This document shows positions 49,503 through 58,932 of a stretch of DNA of 64,000 nucleotides, piece by piece. Both the position numbers and the translations under genes were made by a program. The notes under the pieces are model-generated. The model ran no database searches, was not told the DNA's origin, and was given only the letters and a program-made list of their open reading frames with translations. Each line of letters opens with the position of its first letter. The stretch's first letter is position 1. Location of the stretch: NCBI GenBank assembly GCA_002162815.1, contig MAAT01000021.1:101687-165686 (forward strand), given 5' to 3'. The DNA is from Gammaproteobacteria bacterium 53_120_T64 (GTDB lineage Bacteria; Pseudomonadota; Gammaproteobacteria; Pseudomonadales; Porticoccaceae).

Positions 49503-49636
49503 GCCAACAAAGCCTCAATACTGCGAGCACGGATAGCGTTTCAGTGCTCGCAGTACTTGTTCAATACGCAATCCTTGCAAGGACGCTTCGCGCTAGACCA
49601 CAATAATAATTCACATGCTATTTACAGGAGTTCAGC

Positions 49637-50848
49637 ATGGTTCCAAATACAATGTTCGAAGGTGTTAAAGTCATCGACTTTTCCCACTATATCGCCGGCC
49701 CCCACTGCACCAAAATGTTGGCCGAACACGGTGCCGAGGTCATTAAAATTGAGCCCCTAACCGGCGATCCCGTACGTCAGTTGCCGATGCATAAAGACGG
49801 TCGCAGCGCCTGTTACGTGCAACACAACCTCGGCAAGAAAACCATGAGCTTGGACATTACCCGGCCCGAGGCACAAAAAATTTGCCACGACCTCATCCGC
49901 GATGCCGACGTGGTAGTGGAAAACTTCAGCCCCGGAGTGATGAAGCGGCACAACATGGATTGGCAGACATTAAAAACCATTAACCCCGATTTAGTGATGT
50001 GCTCCATTTCCTGCTTCGGCCAAGACGGCCCACTCTCATCCCTGCCAGGTTATGACTTCATCGGCCAATCCTATGCCGGCATTATCGATATGAATGGCGA
50101 ACCCGACCGGTCACCGGTTTTTGCCGATCTTAGTTTTGGCGATGTATCCAGTGGCACCCACGCCTACGCGGCCATTGTCTCCGCCCTGTTTCACCGTTTT
50201 CGCGGTGGCAAAGGACAGCACCTCGACCTCTGTCTGCAAGAAATCCTCTTCAGCTATCACGACATCAACGTCCAGCTCTACCATGCCTCGGGTGGTGCCT
50301 ACACCCCTAAGCGCTCGGGCGCCAGCCACGACCTAGCGGCTCCGGCAGGCATTTTCAAATGTGGCGAACGCTATTTATTTGTCCTCGCCCTAGGCGCCCA
50401 ATGGGACAAGTTGGCCAAGACCATGGGCCGCGAGGACATGCTCAGTGACCCCCGCTTCATCGACCTCACCGCTCGGGGCGCCAATAAAGCTGCCGTCAAC
50501 CAAGCGGTGCAAAACTGGCTCGACAGTATTGGCGATCCCGATCAGGCACTAAAAATATTACAGGATGAGCGCATACCTAGCGCCCCGGTACTCAGTGTGC
50601 CCGAGGTTATGGAGCACCCTCACACCCAGGCCCGCAATATGGTGCGCACCGTGAACGACCCGGTTTGGGGAGCCCTGAAAATCCCCCGCACACCGTTGCG
50701 CTTCTCAGCCTTTCCCGAAATCCCCGAGCAAACGGCGGGCTTTCTCGGCGAGTATAACCATGAAATTCTCAGTGAGACCCTGGGCTACTCCGCAGAGAAT
50801 ATCGCAGCGCTGGAAACCGAGGGCGTCATCAACGCCAAACGTGTTTGA
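49637..50848 (+). CDS. Family III (CaiB/BaiF) CoA-transferase, copy B
   Basis: This 403-residue paralogue of the gene at 48288 matches it along its whole length (same GVKV-DFSH start, same MCSISC-GQ-GPLS block, same ending of the type AL-T-GV-NAK). The catalytic Asp169 is in LSFGDVSSG. AGGAG lies 8 nt upstream of the ATG. The two may form a heteromer or accept different acids. The spacer of 134 bp has no evident terminator, so cotranscription with copy A and the dienelactone hydrolase is likely. Confidence 0.94.
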   Translation: MVPNTMFEGVKVIDFSHYIAGPHCTKMLAEHGAEVIKIEPLTGDPVRQLPMHKDGRSACYVQHNLGKKTMSLDITRPEAQKICHDLIRDADVVVENFSPGVMKRHNMDWQTLKTINPDLVMCSISCFGQDGPLSSLPGYDFIGQSYAGIIDMNGEPDRSPVFADLSFGDVSSGTHAYAAIVSALFHRFRGGKGQHLDLCLQEILFSYHDINVQLYHASGGAYTPKRSGASHDLAAPAGIFKCGERYLFVLALGAQWDKLAKTMGREDMLSDPRFIDLTARGANKAAVNQAVQNWLDSIGDPDQALKILQDERIPSAPVLSVPEVMEHPHTQARNMVRTVNDPVWGALKIPRTPLRFSAFPEIPEQTAGFLGEYNHEILSETLGYSAENIAALETEGVINAKRV

Positions 50849-50916
50849 ACCCGCCCCCAGCCGATACAATCACACGCCACGCAAATTTACTTTTTGAAGG
50901 ACGGTAGAACCCACTT

Positions 50917-51651
50917 ATGAGCAAGCAAGCAAGCTTAAACGAAGGCTTCGTCAACATCACCACCCCCGATGGCGAGATGGAATGCTTTGTCGCCTGGCCC
51001 GCCGGCGATGACGCCAGCGCCTACCCCCCCGTGGTGCTCTACATGGATGCCCCCGGAGTGCGCGGCGAGCTCTACGACTTTGTGCGGCGCATCGCCGCCC
51101 AGGGCTATATCGCCATCATTCCCAACCTCTACTACCGCTACGGCGTGCGCGACCCCGGCGGCCAAATGATGGCAATGCTCGATGCCCACACGAACACCAT
51201 GATTATCAGCGACACGGGCGCCATCATTGACTGGCTCGACGCCCATCCCAACGCCCTACCTGGCCCCATGGGCTGTATTGGCTATTGCATGAGCGGCAAG
51301 TTTGTTCTCGCCGTGACCGGTAGTTTCCCCGAGCGCTTCAAGGCCATGGCCTCCCTCTACGGCGTCTCCCACGTCACCGGGCAGAGCGATTCCGCCCACC
51401 TGCTGATCCCCAAGATCAGCAGTGATTGCACGCTTTATTTCGGCTTTGCCGCCCACGACCCCTATGTGCCCGACGCCGAGATCAAAGCCCTCGACGCCTG
51501 CCTGAGTGATAACAATATCGACTACGTGCTCGAAAAAGTCCCCAACACCGAGCACGGCTTTGCCTTCCCCCAACGCATGATGTACAACCACGACGCCGCC
51601 GAGCGCCACTGGGATATCGCCTTTGAGTTGTTTGCCAGAAAGCTCAAATAA
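50917..51651 (+). CDS. Dienelactone-hydrolase-family protein
   Basis: This 244-residue alpha/beta hydrolase has the DLH catalytic triad: Cys124 in GYCMSGK, Asp181 in AAHDPYVPDAE and His213 in TEHGFAFPQR. The early MDAPGVRGELYDFVRRIAAQGY is typical for the family. Such enzymes open lactone or enol-lactone rings, or hydrolyse carbonyl compounds. It follows the two CoA-transferases by 68 bp and fits a ring-opening step in the same pathway, but this is inference. Confidence 0.92.
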   Translation: MSKQASLNEGFVNITTPDGEMECFVAWPAGDDASAYPPVVLYMDAPGVRGELYDFVRRIAAQGYIAIIPNLYYRYGVRDPGGQMMAMLDAHTNTMIISDTGAIIDWLDAHPNALPGPMGCIGYCMSGKFVLAVTGSFPERFKAMASLYGVSHVTGQSDSAHLLIPKISSDCTLYFGFAAHDPYVPDAEIKALDACLSDNNIDYVLEKVPNTEHGFAFPQRMMYNHDAAERHWDIAFELFARKLK

Positions 51652-51851
51652 TGTCCCTATCAAAGAGCCGTTAGCCCACCTTTCTATAGCACCGGCTCTT
51701 TGATACACACTAAAAATTTCACCACACGCGCCCGTCGCAGAGTAGAATAAAGCCCAACAAATCTGGCCACGAGCGCCTCAATTTTGCTGCTTTGCACTAC
51801 CCTTAAGCAAAGCCCACACCCTACTCCCAATAATATCCAGGTAAGCTGTTT

Positions 51852-54770
51852 ATGAATGCTCCCGCCCATCCCGCTTTTGAGTTTTTGCGCAGCCAGCGCA
51901 TTGAATCACTCGACCTCGACGTCAGTGAATACCGCCACATTAAAACCGGCGCTCAGCATATTCATATCGCTACCGATAACAATGAAAACGTCTTTCTGGT
52001 GGCGCTGCGCACAGTGCCTGAAGACTCCCGGGGTGTCGCGCATATTCTCGAACATACCGCCTTGTGTGGCAGTGAAAAATACCCGGTGCGCGACCCCTTC
52101 TTTATGATGATCCGCCGCTCCCTGAACACCTTTATGAATGCCTTTACCAGCTCCGACTGGACCGCTTACCCCTTTGCCAGCCAGAATAGAAAAGACTTTA
52201 ACAATCTACTGCAAGTCTATCTTGATGCAGTGTTTTTCTCTCGACTCGACCCCTTAGATTTTGCCCAAGAAGGGCACCGAATGGAGTTTGAAGAAGCCGA
52301 AAATAGCGACTCCGAGCTGGTCTACAAGGGCGTCGTCTTCAATGAAATGAAGGGCGCAATGAGCTCGGTCACCTCGACCCTGTGGCACACCCTCTGCACC
52401 TACCTCTACCCGACCACCACCTACCACTACAACAGCGGTGGCGACCCGGCGGCAATTCCCGATTTGAGCTACGAGCAACTAAAAGAGTTCTACCAGACCC
52501 ACTACCACCCCAGCAATGCCACCTTTATGACCTTCGGCGACATCCCCGCCGCTGAGCACCAGGCCAACTTTGAAAGCGAGGCCTTGAACCGTTTCGAGCC
52601 CCTGGCTGAAACCATCGCCGTACCCGACGAAAAGCGCTACCTGGCACCCATCGCCGTTGAAGAGTCCTACGCCTTTGACGAGGAGGGTTCCACCGACAAT
52701 AAGACCCATATTATTATTAGCTGGCTACTCGGCAAGGCCACCGATTTAAAATCCTGTATGCAGGCCCATTTACTGAACAGCATTTTGCTCGACAACAGTG
52801 CCTCGCCCTTATTAAAAGCTCTCGAAACCAGTGACCTCGGCAGCTCGCCATCGCCCCTGTGTGGTCTGGATGACTCGCAAAAAGAAATGTGCTTCGTCTG
52901 CGGTATTGAGGGCAGCGAACCCGAGAAAGCCGTCGAACTGGAGAACCTGGTGATGGGCGTATTGCGCGATGTCGCCGAGAACGGTGTCGCTCAGGAACAG
53001 GTCGAAGCCTCTCTGCACCAGCTGGAATTGCAACAGCGGGAAGTTGGCGGCGACGGTTACCCCTACGGCCTGCAATTAATTTTGACCTCATTGACCAGCG
53101 CCACCCATCGCGGCGACCCCATCGCCCTGCTCGATTTGGAGCCGGTACTGGCCGAATTGCGCGCCTCTATCGCCGACCCCGAATTTATTAAATCGCTGGC
53201 CCGCGAGCTACTGGTCGACAATCCCCACCGCGTGCGCTTAACCCTGCGCCCCGAACCCGCTCTCTCGGCACGACGCGAGAAAAGCGAAGCCGCACAATTG
53301 GCCGCCATCAAGGCCCAGCTCAGCGACACTGAAAAACAAGAGATCATCAGCCAAACTGCCGCCTTGAATGCACGCCAAATGCAAGCCGACGACGAGGGCG
53401 TACTACCCAAGGTCGGCCTCGAAGACATCTCCCCCGAGATGGCCTATGTCAACGCCACCAGTAAGACTCAGGGCGAACTACCCCTGAGCCAATACGAGGT
53501 TGGCACCAACGGCTTGGTCTACCAGCAACTACTGGTTGCCCTGCCCGCGCTCAGCGACGAACAGATTGATTTACTGCCTTTCTACTCCAGCTGCCTCACC
53601 GAACTCGGTGTCGGCGATAAGGACTACCTCGCCACCCAGCTCTGGCAGTCTCAGGTGTGCGGCGCGATTAGCACCCACGCCTCGGTGCGCTGTGCGGTCG
53701 ATAATCTGCAAAGCCTTAGCGGTCATTTAGTGTTAAGTGCTAAAGGCTTAGCGAATAATCAGAAGGCCCTTTCTGAGCTGATGAACACGACCTTTGAGTC
53801 GGTGCGCTTTGATGAACTACCGCGCCTGCGCGAACTGATCGCGCAAATTCGCGCGCGTCGTGAAAGCAGTATTACCGGCAACGGTCACACCCTCGCTATG
53901 GCAGCTGCGGCTAGCAATGCCAGCCCCGGCGCCTGGTTGTCCCATCGCTGGGGCGGCATGGAAGGTATACGCCTCACCAAGCAACTCGATAGTAAACTGG
54001 ACGAGCAGGTCGAGCTGGCCAGCTTCGCTGCCAAACTGGCCGAGCTTCACGCGCTGTTTTTAAAGGCTCCGCGACAGGCATTGTTGGTCGGCGAACAGGA
54101 ACACATGAGCCAATTTGCCAGCGACTTTCTCGGCACACTACAGCCCGGCGACGGCTCGGCCTTCACGCCCTTTAGTCGCCCCCAGCTCTGCACCCCGAGC
54201 CAGCAACTGTGGGCCACCAGCACCCAGGTTAACTTCTGCGCCCGCGCCTACCCCACCGTGCCGGTGGGCCATGCCGACGCTGCGCCACTCAGTGTGCTCG
54301 GTGGCTTTCTGCGCAACGGCTACTTACACCGTGCCATTCGCGAACAGGGCGGCGCCTACGGCGGCGGTGCCGGGCAGGACAATAATGGCGGCGCCTTCCG
54401 CTTCTTCTCCTACCGAGACCCCCGTATCGAGGGCACCCTCGACGACTTCCAGGCCTCACTGGTCTGGCTGCAAGAGGAGAAGCACCAGTGGCAACAGGTC
54501 GAAGAGGCCATCCTCGGTGTTGTCTCCGGTATCGACAAACCCTCCTCGCCCGCTGGCGAAGCCAAGCAATGCTTCCATGCCGAGCTCTTCGGTCGCAGCC
54601 GCGAACAGCGCGAAGCCTTCCGCAATCAGGTCCGCGAAGTGAAGCTCGACGACCTGCAGCGTGTCGGCAGGGAATACCTGAGCGATGAGCAATGCAGCAC
54701 GGCGGTGATCACCAATGCCGATAGCGCGGCTAAGCTGGATTCTTTAAACTTGGAGTTATTCACGCTGTAA
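51852..54770 (+). CDS. M16C insulinase-family peptidase (PreP-like)
   Basis: This 972-residue zinc metallopeptidase matches the presequence-protease branch. The inverted zinc motif HILEH is at residues 64-68 (His64, Glu67 and His68), with the distal ligand Glu165 in VVFNEMKG. LCGSEKYPVRDPFF directly after is family-specific. The N-terminal catalytic half and the C-terminal half (with GGAYGGGAGQDNNGGAFRFFSYRDPR near 835-860) form the two-lobed chamber. No signal peptide is seen, so it probably degrades peptides in the cytoplasm. It is apparently unrelated to the flanking CoA genes. Confidence 0.94.
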   Translation: MNAPAHPAFEFLRSQRIESLDLDVSEYRHIKTGAQHIHIATDNNENVFLVALRTVPEDSRGVAHILEHTALCGSEKYPVRDPFFMMIRRSLNTFMNAFTSSDWTAYPFASQNRKDFNNLLQVYLDAVFFSRLDPLDFAQEGHRMEFEEAENSDSELVYKGVVFNEMKGAMSSVTSTLWHTLCTYLYPTTTYHYNSGGDPAAIPDLSYEQLKEFYQTHYHPSNATFMTFGDIPAAEHQANFESEALNRFEPLAETIAVPDEKRYLAPIAVEESYAFDEEGSTDNKTHIIISWLLGKATDLKSCMQAHLLNSILLDNSASPLLKALETSDLGSSPSPLCGLDDSQKEMCFVCGIEGSEPEKAVELENLVMGVLRDVAENGVAQEQVEASLHQLELQQREVGGDGYPYGLQLILTSLTSATHRGDPIALLDLEPVLAELRASIADPEFIKSLARELLVDNPHRVRLTLRPEPALSARREKSEAAQLAAIKAQLSDTEKQEIISQTAALNARQMQADDEGVLPKVGLEDISPEMAYVNATSKTQGELPLSQYEVGTNGLVYQQLLVALPALSDEQIDLLPFYSSCLTELGVGDKDYLATQLWQSQVCGAISTHASVRCAVDNLQSLSGHLVLSAKGLANNQKALSELMNTTFESVRFDELPRLRELIAQIRARRESSITGNGHTLAMAAAASNASPGAWLSHRWGGMEGIRLTKQLDSKLDEQVELASFAAKLAELHALFLKAPRQALLVGEQEHMSQFASDFLGTLQPGDGSAFTPFSRPQLCTPSQQLWATSTQVNFCARAYPTVPVGHADAAPLSVLGGFLRNGYLHRAIREQGGAYGGGAGQDNNGGAFRFFSYRDPRIEGTLDDFQASLVWLQEEKHQWQQVEEAILGVVSGIDKPSSPAGEAKQCFHAELFGRSREQREAFRNQVREVKLDDLQRVGREYLSDEQCSTAVITNADSAAKLDSLNLELFTL

Positions 54771-54810
54771 GCTAGGTATTACCAAATAGCTGACTAGCGA
54801 GGCGTACTCG

Positions 54811-54884
54811 CTACTCATGACCGTCGGAGGCATGGATGCCGACATCGAGCGTACAGGGACGTATTTACAGCCTGTCATGAGTAG
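54811..54884. repeat. Intergenic inverted-repeat element
   Basis: Perfect 11-bp arms CTACTCATGAC (54811-54821) and GTCATGAGTAG (54874-54884) enclose a 52-bp core. The core has its own smaller inverted repeats (GTCGG/CCGAC and GGCAT/ATGCC) and the phrase GCGTACAGGGACGTATTTACAG, here divided for length, of a type I recall from intergenic repeats of other gammaproteobacteria. It lies between the M16 peptidase and cmoA and has no T-tract on either strand. It could be a dispersed palindromic repeat or a non-canonical terminator. Confidence 0.6.
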
Positions 54885-54931
54885 AGGCTAGGCCTCCCCC
54901 ACTCACTCCCCCGAACAACAGAAAAACCAAT

Positions 54932-55657
54932 TTGAAACACGATAGTTTATTTTCCCGCCCCCTCGCCGATATTGCCGGCTTTACCTTCGATGCAGACGTC
55001 GTCGCCGTATTCCCGGATATGATCCAGCGTTCGGTGCCCGGCTACGAAACCATTATCGCCATGACCGGCACGCTGGCCGGACGCTACGCCCAACCCCAGT
55101 CAAACTGCTACGACCTGGGTTGCTCCCTCGGTGCATCGACGCTGGCCATGGCCCAGCATATCCAGGTGCCCGACTGCCGCATCATCGCCATCGACAATGC
55201 CCCGGCGATGATTGAACACTGCACGACCATCCTCGCCCATCAGCAAAGCGACACCACCGTGGAATTAATCTGCGCCGACCTGCTCGACAGCCCTCTCGAC
55301 AAGGCCTCGATGGTGGTGCTCAACTTTACCCTGCAATTTCTCCCCCCCGAGGCGCGCACTGCACTGATGCAGCGTATTTACGATGCCCTGCTACCCGGCG
55401 GCATACTGATTCTGTCGGAGAAAATTGCCTTCGCCGACGAGCACTTGAATCAGCTAATGATAGAGCTACACCACAGTTTTAAGCGCGCCAATGGCTACTC
55501 CGAACTGGAAGTCGCGCAAAAGCGCTCGGCACTGGAAAACGTGCTGATTCCCGAAACCCTCGACCAGCACCGGCAACGACTGAGTGGCGTCGGCTTCAAC
55601 AGCATCGACATCTGGTTTCAGTGTTTTAATTTCGCCTCGCTGCTAGCTGTTAAGTAA
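54932..55657 (+). CDS. cmoA: Carboxy-S-adenosyl-L-methionine synthase
   Basis: CmoA makes carboxy-SAM from SAM and prephenate for wobble uridine modification. The protein has 241 residues. VFPDMIQRSVPGYETII (about residues 28-44) and CYDLGCSLGASTLAM (about 67-81) are diagnostic. The start is a TTG (MKHDSLFSRPLADIAGFTFD in translation); no ATG exists that retains the conserved N-terminus. It is followed by cmoB. Confidence 0.95.
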   Translation: MKHDSLFSRPLADIAGFTFDADVVAVFPDMIQRSVPGYETIIAMTGTLAGRYAQPQSNCYDLGCSLGASTLAMAQHIQVPDCRIIAIDNAPAMIEHCTTILAHQQSDTTVELICADLLDSPLDKASMVVLNFTLQFLPPEARTALMQRIYDALLPGGILILSEKIAFADEHLNQLMIELHHSFKRANGYSELEVAQKRSALENVLIPETLDQHRQRLSGVGFNSIDIWFQCFNFASLLAVK

Positions 55658-55713
55658 GCGGCCATTAAGTCAGTGACTATTAAGCCAGTAAGCATCAAAC
55701 AAGCGACCCTTAA

Positions 55714-56742
55714 ATGATCGACTACCAAGACCTGATTGCCGGACTACACCAGCTCGGCGCACAGCAAAGTACTCTCAAGCAAAGTAGCCTGACACGTTGG
55801 GCCGAGCAATTACCCGAGCAAATCGCGGAACAACTTAGCCTACAGCGCTGGGGCGATTTACCCCAGTGGCAACAGAGCCTCGCGCAATTACCCGCACTCA
55901 CGCCCAGTAGCTGCGATTTCAAAAACGCGGTGCGTATCGGCCAGGCCGGTGATTGCAGCGAGCCACAACGGCAGGCATTACGCGCCGCCTTGATGGAACT
56001 CCACCCCTGGCGCAAAGGCCCCTACCAATTATTTGGCCTGGATATCGATACCGAGTGGCGCTCCGACTGGAAGTGGCAGCGCCTGCTGCCCCACATCGCG
56101 CCTCTGCAGGACAGGCTGGTGCTCGATATCGGCTGCGGCAATGGCTACCACTGCTGGCGCATGCTCGGCGAGGGCGCCAAGCGGGTCATTGGCATCGACC
56201 CCTCGCCGCGCTTTGTCCACCAGTTTTATGCGCTTAAATCGTTTACGCGTAAACTGGATCCCGATAATCTGCCCATCGAAGAACCCCCCGTCGATGTACT
56301 GCCGCTGGGCATCGAACACCTGCCCAATGAGCTGAAAGCCTTCGACACGGTATTTTCCATGGGCGTGCTCTACCACCGCCGCTCGCCCATCGACCACCTG
56401 CTTGAACTGAAAGCCTGCCTCAAGAATGGCGGCCAACTGGTACTGGAGACGCTGGTGATAGAAGGCGACGAAGGTCAAGTCCTGGTGCCCGAGGGTCGCT
56501 ACGCCAAAATGCGCAATGTCTGGTATATCCCCAGCCCACCAACCCTACTGAGCTGGTTGCGCAAGTGTGGCTTTAAAGCCCCCCGCCTGGTCGATGTTTG
56601 CGACACCAGCGCCACGGAACAGCGCAGCACCGAGTGGATGCACTTTGAATCCCTGCCGGATTTCCTCGACCCCGATGACAGCACTCGCACCCTTGAGGGT
56701 CACCCGGCACCACGTAGGGCAGTGTTTATCGCCGAGTGTTAA
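55714..56742 (+). CDS. cmoB: tRNA U34 carboxymethyltransferase
   Basis: CmoB transfers the carboxymethyl group of carboxy-SAM to 5-hydroxyuridine-34 giving cmo5U in tRNAs. The protein has 342 residues. WRKGPYQLFGLDIDTEWRSDWKW (divided here over about 95-117) and LVLDIGCGNGYHCWRM (about 131-146) are family signatures, as is FSMGVLYHRRSPIDHL (about 212-227). The 56-bp spacer after cmoA contains imperfect ATTAAG-type repeats. Operon with cmoA. Confidence 0.95.
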   Translation: MIDYQDLIAGLHQLGAQQSTLKQSSLTRWAEQLPEQIAEQLSLQRWGDLPQWQQSLAQLPALTPSSCDFKNAVRIGQAGDCSEPQRQALRAALMELHPWRKGPYQLFGLDIDTEWRSDWKWQRLLPHIAPLQDRLVLDIGCGNGYHCWRMLGEGAKRVIGIDPSPRFVHQFYALKSFTRKLDPDNLPIEEPPVDVLPLGIEHLPNELKAFDTVFSMGVLYHRRSPIDHLLELKACLKNGGQLVLETLVIEGDEGQVLVPEGRYAKMRNVWYIPSPPTLLSWLRKCGFKAPRLVDVCDTSATEQRSTEWMHFESLPDFLDPDDSTRTLEGHPAPRRAVFIAEC

Positions 56743-56886
56743 CAAGTACCGCACTCAGCCCCTTGTCATTGCGCTCGGCACTGGCAGCCAATAAACTGCA
56801 GGCTTGAAGAACAAACGTTCAAGTATTAGACTGCTTCGCCAACAGCTTAACCATAGATATTATTAATAGCTTTATTGGGAGATTTC

Positions 56887-58431
56887 ATGTTTTTTGCCGA
56901 CCAATTTCAAGAACTTCAGCGCAGCCAAGCCGACCACCCGGCCATCACCTTTGAAGGCAAGGTCACCAGCTTTAACGAGTTAATGGAACACAGCTGGCAG
57001 GTTGCCAACGGTTTATTGGAGCTTGGCATAGAGCGCCAGGATCGCGTCGCCCATCTGGCGAAAAACTCCACCGAATTCTTCGAAATCTTCATCGGTGCCA
57101 GCGCATCGGCCTTCGCCACCGCCGGCGTTAACTGGCGCCTGGCCGGCCCCGAGGTGCTACAAATCCTCAACTCCACCGAAAACAGCACCCTGTTTGTCGG
57201 CAAGGATTTCTACGCCACCATTGAAGCCATAGAAAGTGACCTCAAATTCATCAAAAATATTATCGCCATCGACGGCGATCACCCGCGTTGGATCGACTAC
57301 ACAAGCTGGCGCGACCAGCAATCCACGCAGCGCCCGGAAGTCACGCTCGAGGGCGACGATGACATCCTCCAACTCTACACCAGCGGCACCACCGGCCTGC
57401 CCAAGGGCGTGCAGCTCACCAACCAGGGTTATGCCAACGCCTTCGACGCCTTCGTCGACAACGACATTCTCGCCGTAGACCCCAGCGCCACTTTTATCAA
57501 TGTCATGCCCCTGTTCCACGTTGGCGGTATCAACCTCACCATCGTGCCCCTGCTGCGCGGCGCCCATATCCATCTGCTGGCCGAGTTCGATGCCACTGTC
57601 GTGCTCGACACCCTGAGCAATGACAAAATCACCCACGCACTCTTTGTACCGGCGATGATCCAAATGCTGCTACAAGAGCCGAAAGTTCGCGAGCGCGACT
57701 ATAGTAGCTTGCAGTGCCTCTACTACGGTGCCTCACCGATCTCCGAATCGGTACTGGTTGAAGCCGGCGAAGTCTTTGGCTGTGACTTTATGCAGCTCTA
57801 TGGTGCCACTGAAAACTACGGCATCATCAGTAAACTGGCCCCCGAAGACCACGCCCCCGGACGCAATAAATTGCGCTCCTGCGGCAAGCCCGCCGCTGGC
57901 TCTGAAGTCAAAATCGTCGACAACGACGGCAATACCCTGCCCAATGGTGAGGTCGGCGAAATCCTTCTCAAGAGCAGCTGGATACTGAAGAGCTACTGGC
58001 GCAACCCCGAGGCCACAGCAGAAGTCAAAGCTGGCGGCTGGTATCACACTGGCGACGCCGCCTATCTCGACGATGAAGGCTTCCTGTTTATCAAGGACCG
58101 GGTTAAAGACATGATCATCACCGGTGGTGAAAACGTCTTCCCCGCCGAAGTAGAGAACGCCGTCCACAGCCACAACGACATTATCGACGTCGCCGTGATC
58201 GGCATCCCCGACGAACAGTGGGGCGAGGCCATCAAGGCCTGCGTAGTGCTGCGCCCCGGTGCCGAGCTCAGCGAAGAGGAGATCATCGCCTACGCCCGCA
58301 CTCAAATCGCCGGATTTAAAGCCCCCAAGTCGATCGACTTCATCCCCGAGCTACCCCGCAACCCCAGCGGTAAAATCTTACGCCGCGAGCTGCGGGCGCC
58401 CTATTGGGCCAATCACAGCCGGGGGGTATAA
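56887..58431 (+). CDS. AMP-dependent acyl-CoA ligase (514 residues)
   Basis: This second ANL-family ligase has LYTSGTTGLPKGVQLTN (about residues 159-175), the YGATENYG motif (about 302-309), YHTGDAAYLDDEGFL (about 382-396) and catalytic Lys in NPSGKILRREL (about 495-505). It differs clearly from the ligase at 45898, so the two have distinct acids. GGGAG precedes the ATG at 56887 by 5-6 nt; a TTG at 56875 is in frame but includes the ribosome site. It is a monocistronic unit ending before the tRNA promoter. Confidence 0.93.
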   Translation: MFFADQFQELQRSQADHPAITFEGKVTSFNELMEHSWQVANGLLELGIERQDRVAHLAKNSTEFFEIFIGASASAFATAGVNWRLAGPEVLQILNSTENSTLFVGKDFYATIEAIESDLKFIKNIIAIDGDHPRWIDYTSWRDQQSTQRPEVTLEGDDDILQLYTSGTTGLPKGVQLTNQGYANAFDAFVDNDILAVDPSATFINVMPLFHVGGINLTIVPLLRGAHIHLLAEFDATVVLDTLSNDKITHALFVPAMIQMLLQEPKVRERDYSSLQCLYYGASPISESVLVEAGEVFGCDFMQLYGATENYGIISKLAPEDHAPGRNKLRSCGKPAAGSEVKIVDNDGNTLPNGEVGEILLKSSWILKSYWRNPEATAEVKAGGWYHTGDAAYLDDEGFLFIKDRVKDMIITGGENVFPAEVENAVHSHNDIIDVAVIGIPDEQWGEAIKACVVLRPGAELSEEEIIAYARTQIAGFKAPKSIDFIPELPRNPSGKILRRELRAPYWANHSRGV

Positions 58432-58467
58432 AAAGCCTTCTGGAAAGCACTAAAAGTGAAAATAGTC

Positions 58468-58496
58468 TTGACTAAAAACGACTTCCTCACTATAGT
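58468..58496 (+). promoter_or_regulatory. Sigma-70 promoter of tRNA-Arg
   Basis: A -35 TTGACT (58468-58473) and a -10 TATAGT (58491-58496) are spaced by exactly 17 bp. A GC-rich discriminator GCCGCCC follows, as usual for stable-RNA promoters. The mature tRNA starts 12 nt after the -10, so the 5' leader is only about 5 nt. Confidence 0.85.
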
Positions 58497-58507
58497 GCCG
58501 CCCACAC

Positions 58508-58584
58508 GCACTCGTAGCTCAGCTGGATAGAGTACCCGGCTACGAACCGGGCGGTCGAAGGTTCGAATCCTTCCGAGTGCACCA
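58508..58584 (+). tRNA. tRNA-Arg (anticodon ACG)
   Basis: The 77-nt cloverleaf is complete. Acceptor GCACTCG (58508-58514) pairs with CGAGTGC (58574-58580), with discriminator A and encoded CCA (58582-58584). The anticodon stem CCCGG/CCGGG encloses loop CTACGAA with anticodon ACG, which reads CGU and, after A-to-I editing, CGC and CGA. The T arm has GTTCGAATCC. It has its own promoter and terminator. Confidence 0.97.
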
Positions 58585-58608
58585 TATTGACGCTATAGCG
58601 CGTACCTT

Positions 58609-58637
58609 AAAGCCCGACTTCATGTCGGGCTTTTTTG
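58609..58637 (+). terminator. Rho-independent terminator of tRNA-Arg
   Basis: An 8-bp stem AGCCCGAC/GTCGGGCT (58611-58618 and 58624-58631) with a 5-nt loop is followed by a run of T. It is 26 bp after the tRNA CCA end. Confidence 0.9.
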
Positions 58638-58932
58638 TGCCTGTTTATTTCCCTTTCCGGCCCGCCCCAGCGTCTGAGCTAGACCTACGCCCCGGCGCTT
58701 CCCCGCCTCTTTACGCAGCCCGCCCCCAAGCCCCCAAGCCCCCAAGCCCGTCATTGCATTTCCTCGGCAAAACGAGCCAAGCTATCCTCAAGGGAATCAC
58801 TTCTAAGAACGGTCTTTGATATTCTTTAAACCCTCGATTTGAAATAAGCATATTGAAAAGCGTTCTTTTACTTGCCCGCGCCACAGCGCTTTAATCTCCC
58901 CCTCGAAGCCAGACGCGATTACCCGACACACT
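58638..58932. other. Non-coding spacer with short GCCCCCAA tandem repeat
   Basis: No gene is seen between the tRNA terminator and the CysH-like gene. Three exact copies of the 8-mer GCCCCCAA lie head-to-tail at 58722-58745. The rest looks like unstructured spacer that must hold the promoter for the next gene; no convincing -35/-10 pair was found. Confidence 0.6.
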
